From the NCBI GenBank assembly GCA_020205615.1, contig CM035166.1:81025135-81089134 (forward strand): a stretch of 64,000 nucleotides of DNA, in the 5' to 3' direction. How positions within the stretch are numbered: the stretch's first letter is position 1; each line of letters opens with the position of its first letter. Positions 22,848-34,274 of this stretch are shown piece after piece. Source of the stretch: Panax quinquefolius (taxonomy: Eukaryota; Streptophyta; Magnoliopsida; Apiales; Araliaceae). The notes under the pieces are model-generated. The model made no database searches, was not told the DNA's origin, and was given only the letters and a program-made list of their open reading frames with translations. The translations under genes were made by a program, and so were the position numbers.

Positions 22848-24200
22848 TTAAGGAAGAGGGTTGTCTTGAACATGAAGTTGATATGGTTTGATGACTACGA
22901 TCTCCCCATTGTCTATTAGGTCCTGGATCTTGTGTTTCAAGGCCCAACAATCCTGAGTATCATGTCCAGGTGCCCCGACATGATAAACACATTTCCTAGC
23001 AGCATTAAAACCCCGTCCATTAGGGTTGGCTGGTGGAAGAAGATGTGTAATTTTCTTCTGTGTTGTCAGAGGATTAAGAATGTTCTCGAGGGTATCCCCT
23101 AAGGGTGTAAACACTCGAAGGCATTTGACTTCTCCACCTTTTGGTATTGGAGGGTTTGTAGACTGTGCTGGAAAGGGAGTGTAGTTTCTCCTTTGCATAG
23201 GCATGTTTTGATTGCCTTTTGCCCTAGCAGATCGTGGAAACATCTTCCTCTTTCTTTTTATGGACCCTCAAAGTTGTTCCCATAATTTCTAGATTAGATG
23301 TGATCCGCAATGACTTTGAGTGCAGCTAGGTCTTGAATCTTTCCCCGACTTCAATCCCATCTCAAATTTATCTCCCCATGCTTGACCATTTCGTAAAATG
23401 GTTTGCCGATCTTGGCTAAAACTCTCTCATATAAGGGAGCTTCTTGATGTCTATGAAAGTCATGACCATTTCGATTCTCATGGAAGGACTAACTTGGGCG
23501 ACCAAAGGCCACCACCTCTGGGCATACTCTCTGAAAGACTCGTTTGACTGTTTCTTGATCTTGGTAATTTGATACCGATCAGGAGCCATATGAGTTTGAA
23601 AACTGTATTGAGTGAGGAAGGCATGTGCTAGCTCTTCCCAACTATGGATTTTGGAGTTGTTTAATCTTGTGTATCACGAACGGGCTTCTCCAATTAGACT
23701 CTTTTGGAACAACTGCATTCTGAGTTTTTCATCCTCTACATAGGATCCAAGTTCTCCAATAAATACTTTTAAATGTGTATAAGGATCTCCTAACCCGTCA
23801 TATTTTTGAAAGTCAGGAGTTTTAAATTTTATGGGTAATGAACACCAGGAAAAATACACAGATCAGCTTATGAAACACTCCCGTGTGTTCCAATTCCTTT
23901 GATAGCGCGAAGGGTCTCTTCCATTTGGAGGACTTTCTTTTTGATGTCACCAGTGTCAGGATCTCCAGTGGGATGGGCAGCATCATGAATTTTTTTGGTC
24001 ATATCCAACTGTGGTTCAGGTATGGTAATGACCTGGATTCCCCCTTGTGTGGAGGATTCAGCATGTATGGGTATTTTCTGACCCTGTGTAGACTAGTGTA
24101 ATTCTTTGAGTAGAACAGCCAAATCTGTAATCTGTTTGCTTAATCCGTCAAATTCTTTGCGAGAAACTAGATTATGTTCGGTCTGGTCGGATGACGACAT
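22848..24200 (-). pseudogene. Retand-type gag
   Basis: The likely start is ATG at 24198-24200 (MSSSDQTEHNLVSRKEF). The frame then has a stop after KELH, continues to GTHGSVS-stop-ADLCIFPGVHYP, and enters the capsid-like retrotransposon gag domain (23674-23859: KFKTPDFQKYDGLGDPYTHL, EDEKLRMQLFQKSLIGEA). It goes on through WEELAHAFLTQYSF, RYQITKIKKQSNESFREYAQ and WWPLVAQVSPSM (23400-23670). After a break, 22848-23243 gives a basic, proline-rich stretch and the zinc-binding-like motif CVYHVGAPGHDTQDC. Gag forms the particle and binds RNA. At least four stops make it non-functional. Confidence 0.85.
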
Positions 24201-24945
24201 GATTGACTATAGGCCTGTTGCCTTTTTGGACTTTGAACGGGTAGTAGGTCCGATTGATTCCCTGCGAAAGACTGGCATAGTTTAGTCTTTAGGGAATGTA
24301 TATAATAACATGTTATGTGATGTGTCCATTTTAGGAATTTTTATCTTGCACAACGGATGTCAGCTGTTTGTAGCATGTATATGTACACATTTCTTCATAT
24401 TTTACATGGAGATAGATATGGAATAAAATTACAAGTAATTGTGTTTACAAGTAATTGAAATGATAGCATGAAGAGACTTTCCTCCGTTTTGGGTTTATCA
24501 GAGGTTGACCTATCTTAGGTTACTCTCGTGGCTTTTTGGCATGAAGGTTCCCAAATCATCGTAATCTACTTGACGGGAAGTTAACCTGGTCTTTCAACTG
24601 GAGCGAATTTTGGTGGTGCCTTTCCTGAGCCTCGAAGAATTAGTCTTCTCACGAGTCCAGTAATCAAACACCGACGGGATAGCCTCCTGGTGGAGGGACC
24701 ACACAACATACATTCACATACATCGCGTCTCACCGTATGAAAATGATGACATGTGCGAAGCACTAATATCACAAGTAGTTATGGTGCGAAGCACTAGCAT
24801 CACAAGCAGTTATGGTGCGAAGCACTAAGTGCAAATAAGGAAATGCATTCGTACACATTCATCAAAATGTAAATGTAACATCCACACACAAGTAGATAAT
24901 AGTTTTGAAAAGATTGTAGTAGCGTCTTAAGTCCTCTTATTGGAG
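24201..24945 (-). other. 5' untranslated leader of the Retand-type element
   Basis: Lies between the PBS and the gag start. No gene. At 24753-24830 a 31-bp unit (GTGCGAAGCACTA-ATCACAAG) is repeated about 2.5 times. Packaging or dimerisation signals would be expected here but cannot be recognised by eye. Confidence 0.6.
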
Positions 24946-24963
24946 TCCCCAGCAGAGTCGCCA
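24946..24963 (-). other. Primer binding site, arginine-tRNA type
   Basis: On the minus strand, two bases after the 5' LTR, TGGCGACTCTGCTGGGGA. This is the PBS form described for Ogre/Retand elements (3' end of a tRNA-Arg). It fixes 24966-27678 as the 5' LTR. Confidence 0.85.
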
Positions 24964-24965
24964 CC

Positions 24966-26111
24966 TGTCGACGTCGGGATTTTTGGATGTCCCTTTCCGT
25001 TACTTGTTCTTTGGTGTTCTCATTTTAAGTGAGATTTGTTTGAAAAAACAAGTGAAAAAGGTCCGATATGTATAATGTCGACGATGGACTGTTAAGAGTC
25101 GCCAGTTGGTTTTTTAAATGGTTGTACCAACACAACCAAGATAAGGTTTGTACATTGACCCAAAGATGTGACATCATAAATGGGTTTGAAAAACCGAGAT
25201 TCATTATGGTCTGGGACTTGATTATGCGGGGAAGGTGTTAGGAACCCCAGACATCCGTGTTACCACTGCGGTGACCGCCTCTTTTCAAGAAACTATTATG
25301 CGAATGTGTGTGTGTGTGTGGAGTCAATGTCTTTGTTATATGGAAGTTGTGTGAGGCCTCGTTCAACCTATATACAGGGTTTGAATTTATGTAAAAATTC
25401 AGTTTTTAACAAGATATGGCAGTGATGTTTTTATAACAGAGGTTTTTCAAACCCTGATGCTCAATAGGAATTGAGACCTTTTACAGTCCCATTTTTATTA
25501 AGTGAGCGGCTGAATTGATTTAATTTGACGAATGCGAGGCATCCGTACGAAAATAATATACAAAAATAATGTCGACTTCCTTGTGGGTATGGAAACCATC
25601 TGAGGAAATTCAGACACCGCTGAATAATTTACAAGTTGCTTATAGCTGAAAATGTCCATCACGGAACTGAATCTAGATCCAATTGGATGAATCTGTGATC
25701 ACATGATTCCTAGGCGTACAAAATGCTGCAATTTGTATGAAAGCACTAAGCAGGTATATATATAAAAGTCAGAAATATATATATATACGACATGGGATCA
25801 CCAACCACGAAGCACCTCCACGGGGATCGAAAATGTAAATAAAGTCATAAAAAGCTATCAACCGCCACAGAGGAAACTCCAAAGTGACAAAACGTAAATA
25901 AAGTCAGAATACGATTAACCGCCACGCATTTTAAACTCCAAGGACAAAAATAAATATATATATATAAGCATTAAATGCACCTCGATGCAAAATCGGTGCT
26001 CATCGAATGAGTTCGACCACAGTTCATATATATAAGTATAAATATATATATTAAAGCGAGTAAATGCACCGGATATAAAATCCAGGCTCATCGAATAGAG
26101 TCCGACCACAG

Positions 26112-26169
<58 letters not shown>

Positions 26170-26236
26170 CGAGTAAATGCACCATATAAAATCTAGGCTC
26201 ATCGAACAAAGTTCACACACAGAATATATATATATG

Positions 26237-26290
<54 letters not shown>

Positions 26291-26362
26291 GCAAATTAAC
26301 GCTCCTGCATCAAGTTCAGGCTCAATCGAGGCATAACTCGATAATGTTAGTTAATATATATG

Positions 26363-26441
<79 letters not shown>

Positions 26442-27678
26442 TACCACGAATGAAACCACTTGAAATCAAGTCCGCAAAAGCAAGCAACACAACTCTCAAC
26501 GTGTAGAAGGGTGTGTGCAAAGATGAAGAGAAAGACTCTAAAGTGTGTGTGAGAAGGCTTACAACATTGCTATTTGTTAAAAAAGGCTTCTATATCTTTA
26601 GAGTGGGTAAACACTGGCTTTTGTGGGTACAAAAGAGGCTATATATGAGCTCACAGGTGTTTAAAAGTGGGAAAATACACTGTATGGGTGAGTGCGGAGA
26701 AAATTGTGCAGGGTTTCCCCATCTTTTTCTCTTATAAAATCAACACCCCAAGCCCTCTATTTAAAGGCATATTAGCCGCAGGTGTACCTGCGGCTGAGCC
26801 GCAGGTGTACCAGAGGCAACCCGGGTTGGCCCGGGTTTGTCGGGTCGGGTCATCTCGAAGTACGTGCACTCAGGCAGTGTAATGTCCACTCGGTTATTCA
26901 GAAGTGCAATCCGGGCATCCGTTTGAGGTATACATGACCTATTTCGAACCACCGTTGTCGATAGTTTGTACGATGGCATGGGATTAGAGTTTTTACGAAG
27001 TCATTGAAGATGGGACGATGCCCTCCGGTCTTCAAGCTTCAACTTTCATCCGTTACTCCGCACAATAGTCACTCGGGATTGGTTAGCCTTGTGGGACATC
27101 GTTGCGTAGAGACGTGACGTGGCATCGTGATTTGACGAGATGACGATGTTTTTCCTCGTCGGTGTTATCGTTAGATTGGGCTGATAAAGCAGAAGTTTCT
27201 TAGACTTCACTGGGATTGGACTGCTGCATTTGTTGAAGGTCCTCATTGTCATCTTTGAGGTGTGCCTGTCTTCCCGATGTTATTACCGGGTTGGTGCAGT
27301 GTATCTCATTGTGAGCACTGAGATTGAAGCTGGTCGCATTTGAAACAAGCATTTCTGGGGTTATCGCCAAAACTGCATTCCTTGGGGTTATCACCAAGGT
27401 TAGTGGCTATTCCCATAGTTGGGACTGAGACTGGATACCTCGGGGTTATCTCCGAGATTAATCGGTCTTCTCCGGTGGTGCCGGTATTGTATCTGTAGAC
27501 CTCGGGGTTACATCCGATGTTGAAATCGTTACTCCCAGATTGCGATCCGGGGTTGATGCTGATCTTCCGGTAGTATCCGGTATGGATTTGGATTGTCTTA
27601 TAAGGTTCTCTCTTAAAAGACGAATCTGTCCTCCTGTAATGTTAGTAACAATAGTACAGAAAATTTCGAGTGTCTGCA
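24966..27678 (-). repeat. Retand-type element, 5' LTR
   Basis: Starts TGTCGACGTCGGGATTTT and ends CGAGTGTCTGCA (one change from the 3' LTR's CTACA). It is 2713 bp against 2729 bp for the other LTR. It contains TA tracts at about 26115-26166, 26235-26285 and 26355-26438. As the 5' LTR it should hold the promoter for gag-pol, but the TA runs make a TATA box call meaningless. Confidence 0.92.
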
Positions 27679-28032
27679 AATAAAACTTTACAACAATTGC
27701 CAAATAATAGGCTCAATAGAACTGAACAATATGCTCTATTAATGATAATCAAATTCTGAAATATATATCTGAAGGTCATAAGACCACGAACTATGTCCAT
27801 AGTTATAAGTAATCTTTCAACTTAAACTTTAACAGTCATAAGACTATAGAGACTCCTCGTACTAGGAGGATCAACCCTTCGTACAATGTATTGTGCACAA
27901 ACATTTCAACGCCATGCGTAAATTATCCCCTAATAATAGGGTTGTTCATCTCAGCATTTAGAATACGAGTCCTCACCAAAGTAAATTTGGTTTGGATAAT
28001 TTCAAGGTAATTTAGGTTTAATGAACATCAAC
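27679..28032 (-). mobile_element. LTR B, second segment
   Basis: Begins with AATAA, the target duplication of the Retand-type element, and continues LTR B. Text such as GGTCATAAGACCACGAACTATG, CTCCTCGTACTAGGAGGATC and CCCCTAATAATAGGGTTG includes small perfect hairpins. No gene. It is interrupted at 28033 by chromovirus A. Confidence 0.65.
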
Positions 28033-31014
28033 TGTGACGCCCCCAAAATAGGTATACATCACCCATCTTGAGTCGCCAAATACATGGTACAAAATTTAAA
28101 TACAACTTAATAATACAACTGTCGTGTAAAATACGACAAAACATAAACTGAGAATTTTAATACGAATATTATCTTCTAGACAGTATTTAATTCAAATGGA
28201 GTCCTTAATACATTTATTATCATACTATTTCATAGAATAGTGAGGACTACTAATGCTATCATCTGGACCGTCACTCCGTTCCCCGACTAGTCCCGGCTAC
28301 GTTCTCATTTCCTGAAGAGAACAATGAAAGAAAAAGGGTGAGCTCAACTAGCCCAGTAAGAAATATTATGACTAAGATAATGTAGAATAATTTATCGTTA
28401 GCCTTCAACAGTGTTAAACTGATAAAAATATAACAAACATCAAGTTTAACTGCAGCAGAACAAGCAATTTATTAGAAGAGTCTGGTAGAGCATAAAATCT
28501 ACTATCTTTTATGATCTAAAAGGTTTTTCATCACTTTTATCGCTGAGACTCAGCTTAATAAATAATCCACATCATCGAATCACCCCTGCACTACGGCTAA
28601 AGATATTCTTTAGTATCACGACCACAAATTATCCATGCACTACGGGCCAAGGATATTCGTGTATTCATCAATGGTCATGATCATGCCAACAACTGTACAT
28701 CAATGCACTACGGGCCAATGAAGACTTTTACCACATCATTTGTAACATTACGGTCATGATTATACCGAATAATCCCTACTCATAATCATACCAAGACCAT
28801 CTATGCACTACAGGCCACAAATGACTTTCAACATAATATAAACATGAGGATGATGACAATGATATAAGAATTCAATAAAACAAGTTCAAGGATAAATATT
28901 TAAAGATTTATAATTTAATTTATCCAGAAATCAATAACGTCCAAATTGTCAACATGATACTGCTTTGTGGAGTAAAATTCAAGAATAATATTGTATCAAA
29001 AATGATTTGGATCGAAAAGAAATCAATTTTTGTCATGAATAGTACTCCGGGTGAATAGTAACCAAGTGAATAGTACCCCGTGAATAGTAACTTCAGGAAT
29101 AGTAACCCCGTGAATAGTACACAAGTATAAAAAAGTTAAAACTTATTAAGAATGCTCAGAATAATATTTCAATTAAAAGATACTGGATGAAGCGCAAATG
29201 TCAAGGATATTCTACTAATTTCATGGAGTATAGAAGCCAAAACTTAACAAAATGACTATAGAATTTAAAATCTGAAACGAAATAATATTACTTGCATACT
29301 ACAGAGTATGGAAGAAAATATTATTTTATACGAATACTGAACAAAAATAATATCCATTACCTTGAAAAGAAGAGTATTCCAACTGGTATAGCCATGATAT
29401 TCTCGAAGAAAACTTTCACTATTTTCTACGCTCAAAGCTTTCTAAAACTCTAAAGAAATATGCTAAATATTATAGAAGAAGAATTCTCTGATTCTGGTGT
29501 GATTTTCAATTCTAACTAAGCATCCTATTTATAGGAGAATGGAAATGATACTATTTGAAAATTTTAATCACGGACGCAATAGTAGGGTCACGACGCAAAT
29601 CTGATGATTTTCGTGAATTTTCAAATTTTACTATGCCAACACTATGCAGACACTATCCAAATACTATGCATAATAAAATATACTCCCTCCGTCCCATAGT
29701 TATAGGCTGATTTCTTTTGGCACATAGTTTAAGAAAATCAGTTAAGTGACAATTTTTAACATAAATTTTCCACATATACCCCTTAATATAGAATTAATGA
29801 ATAAGTTAATTACTCCTTACTTATCACACGGGAACTCTCAACTTCATTGATTGACGTGTACTGACCATTAAAATCCATAAACTTTAACCAAAGAGATTAC
29901 AACAACATTAAATCTGGTGATAAAAATAATGACATTGAATGTTGTTTCTTTAAAAAAAAGAGTAATTGTTGAATATTTATTATAAGGGCATAAAAGTAAA
30001 ACAATGAACCAACTAAATTTTATAAATAGTAAGTAGCCTATATATTGGGACATCTCAAAATGAAAAATCAGCCTATAACTATGGGATAGAGGGAGTAATA
30101 TATTCTATTTTTCATATAAAACAAAACTTATTATATAATATATTTATAATAAAAACACCTCCCGTGACCAACATCAAAATTCTCCCCCAAGACTTTGTTT
30201 CTCACATGTGGGCCCCACATGTGGACCGCACCTTTATTATATGAATAACTTTCTACCGATTATTTTGAAAAAATTGGTAAATGGGGGTCCATATAATTAG
30301 CAAATTTTACAACAAATACTTCATAAAAATTCCCTCAATATTTTTAACAAAGTTTATTCATATTATTATAACTCGCAATATTAAGAACCAGATCGTTCCC
30401 AGGAAAGAGGGGGCTTTCCGATAAAGATTTCTCCCTATTGGCGCGCAATTAGGTGACCAAACCCCTTTCCTCGATAGAACTTTCTAGACATTGTTAATTG
30501 TGCATATAATAATTAGAATAACTTGTCATCTCAATTATTGATTTAATAATATATAGCATATTGACAATAATTTAATAAAATAACATGAGATACTATGCAA
30601 CAATTATTGTAACAATAATTGAACAAAATAGAGTGACTTCTCACGTAAGCATAAATAATCAATATCGTGTGCTACTATGCAATCACGCGTATTACTGTAC
30701 TTTTACCATCAGATATTTCAACAGTTTAACGGTAAAACTTCTGCGGTTATTTTTATAAAAAGATATTTCTGTCATTTTCTAACTCCGACAATAATTACAT
30801 TTGTAGGGTCCACTAATGATTAAGGTCGTTGTACAAATATTCCTGTTAAAACGAATATTCCCCGACCAATCGAATATAATATAACAACTTGCATACTTTG
30901 CAAAATTTATAAATATTACCCACAACTATAACATTATATCAAATTCACTCCTTAATATTCAAAAATGATATTTATAGAAAATTCATCTTTATTCATAAAA
31001 TTTGGGGTCTTACA
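28033..31014 (-). repeat. Chromovirus A, 3' LTR (with MITE)
   Basis: Starts TGTGACGCCCCCAAAATAGG and ends TTTGGGGTCTTACA. About 2567 bp without the MITE, against 2581 bp for the other LTR, and collinear throughout. It carries the dispersed TGCACTACGG motif (28590-28810) and a short tandem repeat of GTGAATAGTAACC type at 29035-29120. Confidence 0.92.
29683..30095. mobile_element. Stowaway-type MITE
   Basis: A 413-bp element with terminal inverted repeats CTCCCTCCGTCCCATAGTTA / complement of TAACTATGGGATAGAGGGAG, the diagnostic Stowaway (Tc1/mariner) end, flanked by TA on both sides (29681-29682 and 30096-30097). The inverted repeats extend about 32 bp (to GGCTGATTT). The other LTR of the same host element shows the uninterrupted site AAAATATAATATATTC at about 43609, which equals the flanks joined with one TA. 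Non-coding. Confidence 0.95.
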
Positions 31015-31030
31015 ACCTCCCCTTCTTATG
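31015..31030 (-). other. Polypurine tract of chromovirus A
   Basis: Minus strand AAGAAGGGGAGGT directly upstream of the 3' LTR start TGTAAGACCCC, identical to the tract in D. It supports minus orientation. Confidence 0.85.
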
Positions 31031-31082
31031 AAATTTCGCCCTCGAAATTAAGGTACATACCTGATATGACGAAGAGGTGAGG

Positions 31083-32622
31083 TGTTGGTCGTTTTACCGA
31101 TCAATATATACGTGCAAGTATACATGGTTAACAAGTAATAAAGAGTAAGTAAAGTATCGTTCCCACAGAGAATTAACTAATAAAGTTCACCAAGCACTAA
31201 CCCATAACCATTTCAGTCTTATTTAAACGAATGATATTATAATTTATATTTAAACTATTAAATTAAATAAACCTAACTATTCCTAGAGTGAGATTAGATA
31301 ATGAAGACTTGAGATTACAATTTCATCTGTTGAATCATTTAAATCAACGCACTCCCTGTTAAGCCAAATTATTTGCACTGGATTGCTAGTCGAGAACACA
31401 AAAGTAAAGTACAGCCATATCACAATGTACCATACCCATATCACATATTATCCCCAATTGATAGAATACACATGAACACCCACATTACCTAAACCACTAT
31501 ATGTCTATGTGATTTACAAATAATTAGGGTTTAAGCCCAAGTTCTCAATTGACTACGAGCGATGCCTCAGTATATATCTATCCTAAGCACAAATTATACA
31601 TCCCATCACAATGTAGAAAATACAATCACAAACTATCAAGATCAAATTTAAACCCATACTTCGTCTTTCAAGTTCATATGGGTTATCAGAGTAATTGATG
31701 GCCAATCAACCAAGCAAATAAGCATGAATCTTAATAGACAATCCCATAGTAATTAATAAGGTTAACAATGAAGTATATCAGATTAAACTAAGCAATAGAT
31801 TCCACTGTAATCCCAAAATAGAGTTTAACTCATCATAGAATCAAAATTCATAATCCACAATTGATTATACATTGAGAAATAAAGATAGAAGTAAAGAGAA
31901 GTTAGGGAATTGGGAATGCAAATCTGAGATTGTCCTCTTGCTCCAATTCTGAATTTCCTATGCTCTTCAATTGCTTTAATCTTCAGACCTAATCAATTCT
32001 GGAGATTAACTACTCTACCCTACTATATTCTAATATTGAAAGAGAGAAAGTAACGATAGCTCTTTGATCCCCCAAGGGGTAGAATCCCCTCTTTACAACT
32101 GATATAAGTCTAATATATAAGCCCTAGTTGAACCCACCCCCCCAATCACTTACGCTTCCAATTTCCAATTTAAATTAAAGTCAAACAACAACTGTTAAAG
32201 ACGCGCGCGACTGCGCAGGGTTTCTATACAAAACAAGCGCGGCCACGCGTGTATGCGTTTCTAGCTACTGCAGGATGATGGCGTGTGCGCGCGTAATTCA
32301 GCTTGTTCAGCCGCGCGGCTTCTGTGTTCTGCATTCTTGTTTTATGTTGTTGTTTCCTGATGCTCCACTTCTTGTTGTTTGTTCCTTCATCACTGTTCAA
32401 TTCCTTATCTCCATTCGTCTCACGTGCCATGCCTTCGCTATTATCATCACACATGCCATTGCTAAGCTATGCCATTTCCTACACTTTTACACCAAAGGAG
32501 TTCTTAGTACATGCAATGCAAAACAAAACAAAATACAACTAAAAACATACTAAAATGTGCTTAAGCTGGGCATAGTTCTCGTGAATTGATATCTAATAAG
32601 TAGGTATAAAACCCACTTATCA
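31083..32622 (-). repeat. Non-autonomous element, 3' LTR
   Basis: Starts TGTTGGTCGTTTTACCGATC and ends AACCCACTTATCA. It is collinear with 35600-37147 with few changes. AT-rich except for a CpG-rich block at 32199-32320 (GCGCGCGACTGCGCAGG). Confidence 0.93.
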
Positions 32623-32640
32623 AATACCCCCAAACTTGAA
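32623..32640 (-). other. Polypurine tract of the non-autonomous element
   Basis: Minus strand TTCAAGTTTGGGGGTATT just upstream of the 3' LTR start TGATAAGTGGG. A second, very similar phrase lies at 33752-33772 inside the element. Confidence 0.75.
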
Positions 32641-34274
32641 CTATTGATTGCCCTCAAGCAATGAAAATGAAAACAAAAATGAGTATAAACAACACAACAT
32701 AATGCAATCTACATGCTATGCAAGCTACGCTACTATGCAACTGAATCCCCAGATTTCCAGCCATGTTAAGAATTCTAATAAGATATGCCTCAGAGAAATA
32801 TCAAGATCCAAGAACAAAGCATCAATCTAAGCTAAAGGCATAATGACATATAATCAGACAATCTCAACCTGCTATAGAGATGTTGTGTGTGTGTGTTGTG
32901 TTCACAGATAAGCTTGACAAAGATGAAGATACCACATACTAAATTGCTTAAGACAAAAAATTTAAGTTTAAATAAAAATTGCATATACTAATGAGACATC
33001 AACTACTCCAACACATCAATACAAATTAAAGTTCAACAATGGGTTTATTCTGCTTTATTTTTACTTACGAGGGCGATTTTCGCACTTTCCCGCGGTGTTT
33101 ATTGATTTTTTATATATATATTTCCCATGACTGTGAAATGTCTCATTCCATTAGGCTAACAGCGCTACCCCTTAGCGAGCTTTAAACAAGACTAGCCACG
33201 ATAATTATTCATTGTTTTTCTCTTTTTTTTTGTTCATATCTTTTTTTTTTCTTTTTTTTCTTTTTTTATAAAGCAAGCATACCCATGTGTTCCCAAAACT
33301 TGAGTTTCTGTGTCTTCATAGTCATTATTCACTTCCTACACAATTCTATCATTAAAAACAACATTTTCTTCTTAGCAGACAAGCATGTTAATCTTTACCA
33401 ACAAGCAAATAAGAACATTGTCGTGCTACCCGGTAACAGCTTAACAACAGGCATAGATTACATCATGTATGAAATTATAACTAAGTTTAAGTTATCAACA
33501 GAGTTCAAAAATCTATCACATTTCTATTTAATCATTGTCCAAATTAGAATACAACTAACTAAAAGCCTGGGATTATGCAATGTTATGCAACTAAACACAT
33601 ATTAAGTAAACATAACAAAAGAAAACTAAAAACAAAAAATTTCATGTAAAATTTAACTACAAAGATACTAAAATACCCCTACTATGCAACTTAAACATGT
33701 AATCAAACTATATGCAACTAACTATATGCAACAACTACTCACTACAACCCAATACCCCCAAACTTAAAAAAAACAATGCCCTCATTGTAATTAAAAGTGA
33801 AAGAATACTCCCTTAAGTGGTAATATCATCTTCGTTCGCCTCCTCATGATCCGATGGTATATCAGGCGATGGCTAAGTTTGAGATATTCTATAGTTGGAA
33901 ACTGAGTGTGGGATTCTAACTGTCCGAATGCTTGAGTCAGAAATTCTAAAAATTTAGCAATTTTTTTCTCGATGAGCTATAGTGCTACAGTGTTGTGTTT
34001 TGGCATGTAGTTGGGCGCGTGCAAGCTACTTACCACTGCACTCTGGCGACTTTAGTTTTGTTTGACTACTGTTTGATCCTGAATGCTTATAGCAATTGGA
34101 TTGAACCTGAGAGGAGAAACAATAAAACTATTATTAAGACTTAACACTATTTAACATCTACTAAATATGGAAATATAAATAAGAATTAAACAATGAGGGA
34201 GAAAGATTGGATGGGGTGCCTCCCATCTAGCGCTCGATTTATAGTCCGTTAGCTGGACTCTTTTCATGACACCA
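32641..34274. other. Non-coding internal region of the non-autonomous element
   Basis: No credible ORF on either strand. Notable are a T-rich tract at 33218-33268 (purine-rich on the element's sense strand), a GAGGGCGATTTTCGCACTTTC phrase at about 33066, a second PPT-like TACCCCCAAACTT at 33752-33772, and a GGTGCCTCCCATCTAGCGCTCGAT phrase at about 34213 that is commonly seen downstream of gag in Athila-like elements. Confidence 0.65.

Larger units (their letters stand above)
7022..27678 (-). mobile_element. Full-length Tat/Retand-Ogre type LTR retrotransposon
   Basis: A 20.7-kb element on the minus strand with two 2.7-kb LTRs (5' LTR at right, 24966-27678; 3' LTR at left, 7022-9750), termini TG...CA and a perfect 5-bp target duplication AATAA. 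The PBS matches the arginine-tRNA type used by Ogre/Retand elements. Gene order on the minus strand is gag, protease, RT, RNase H, integrase. Downstream of integrase, two antisense (plus-strand) gene modules precede the PPT and 3' LTR, an arrangement known in Tat/Retand elements with extra ORFs. gag-pol holds multiple stops and frameshifts, so the copy is not autonomous. Confidence 0.92.

Noticed and set aside
32275..32553. Open frames in both LTRs of the non-autonomous element (also 36850-37079)
   Set aside because: Two overlapping frames, repeated in both LTRs, no conserved motif; LTR sequence that happens to be open.
33218..33268. Poly-T tract as a retroposon poly-A tail on the minus strand
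   Set aside because: No target duplication or LINE/SINE body around it; it is internal to the non-autonomous LTR element.
33285..33605. 106-residue plus-strand ORF in the non-autonomous element
   Set aside because: Opposite to the element, AT-driven composition, no motif, no counterpart elsewhere in the window.
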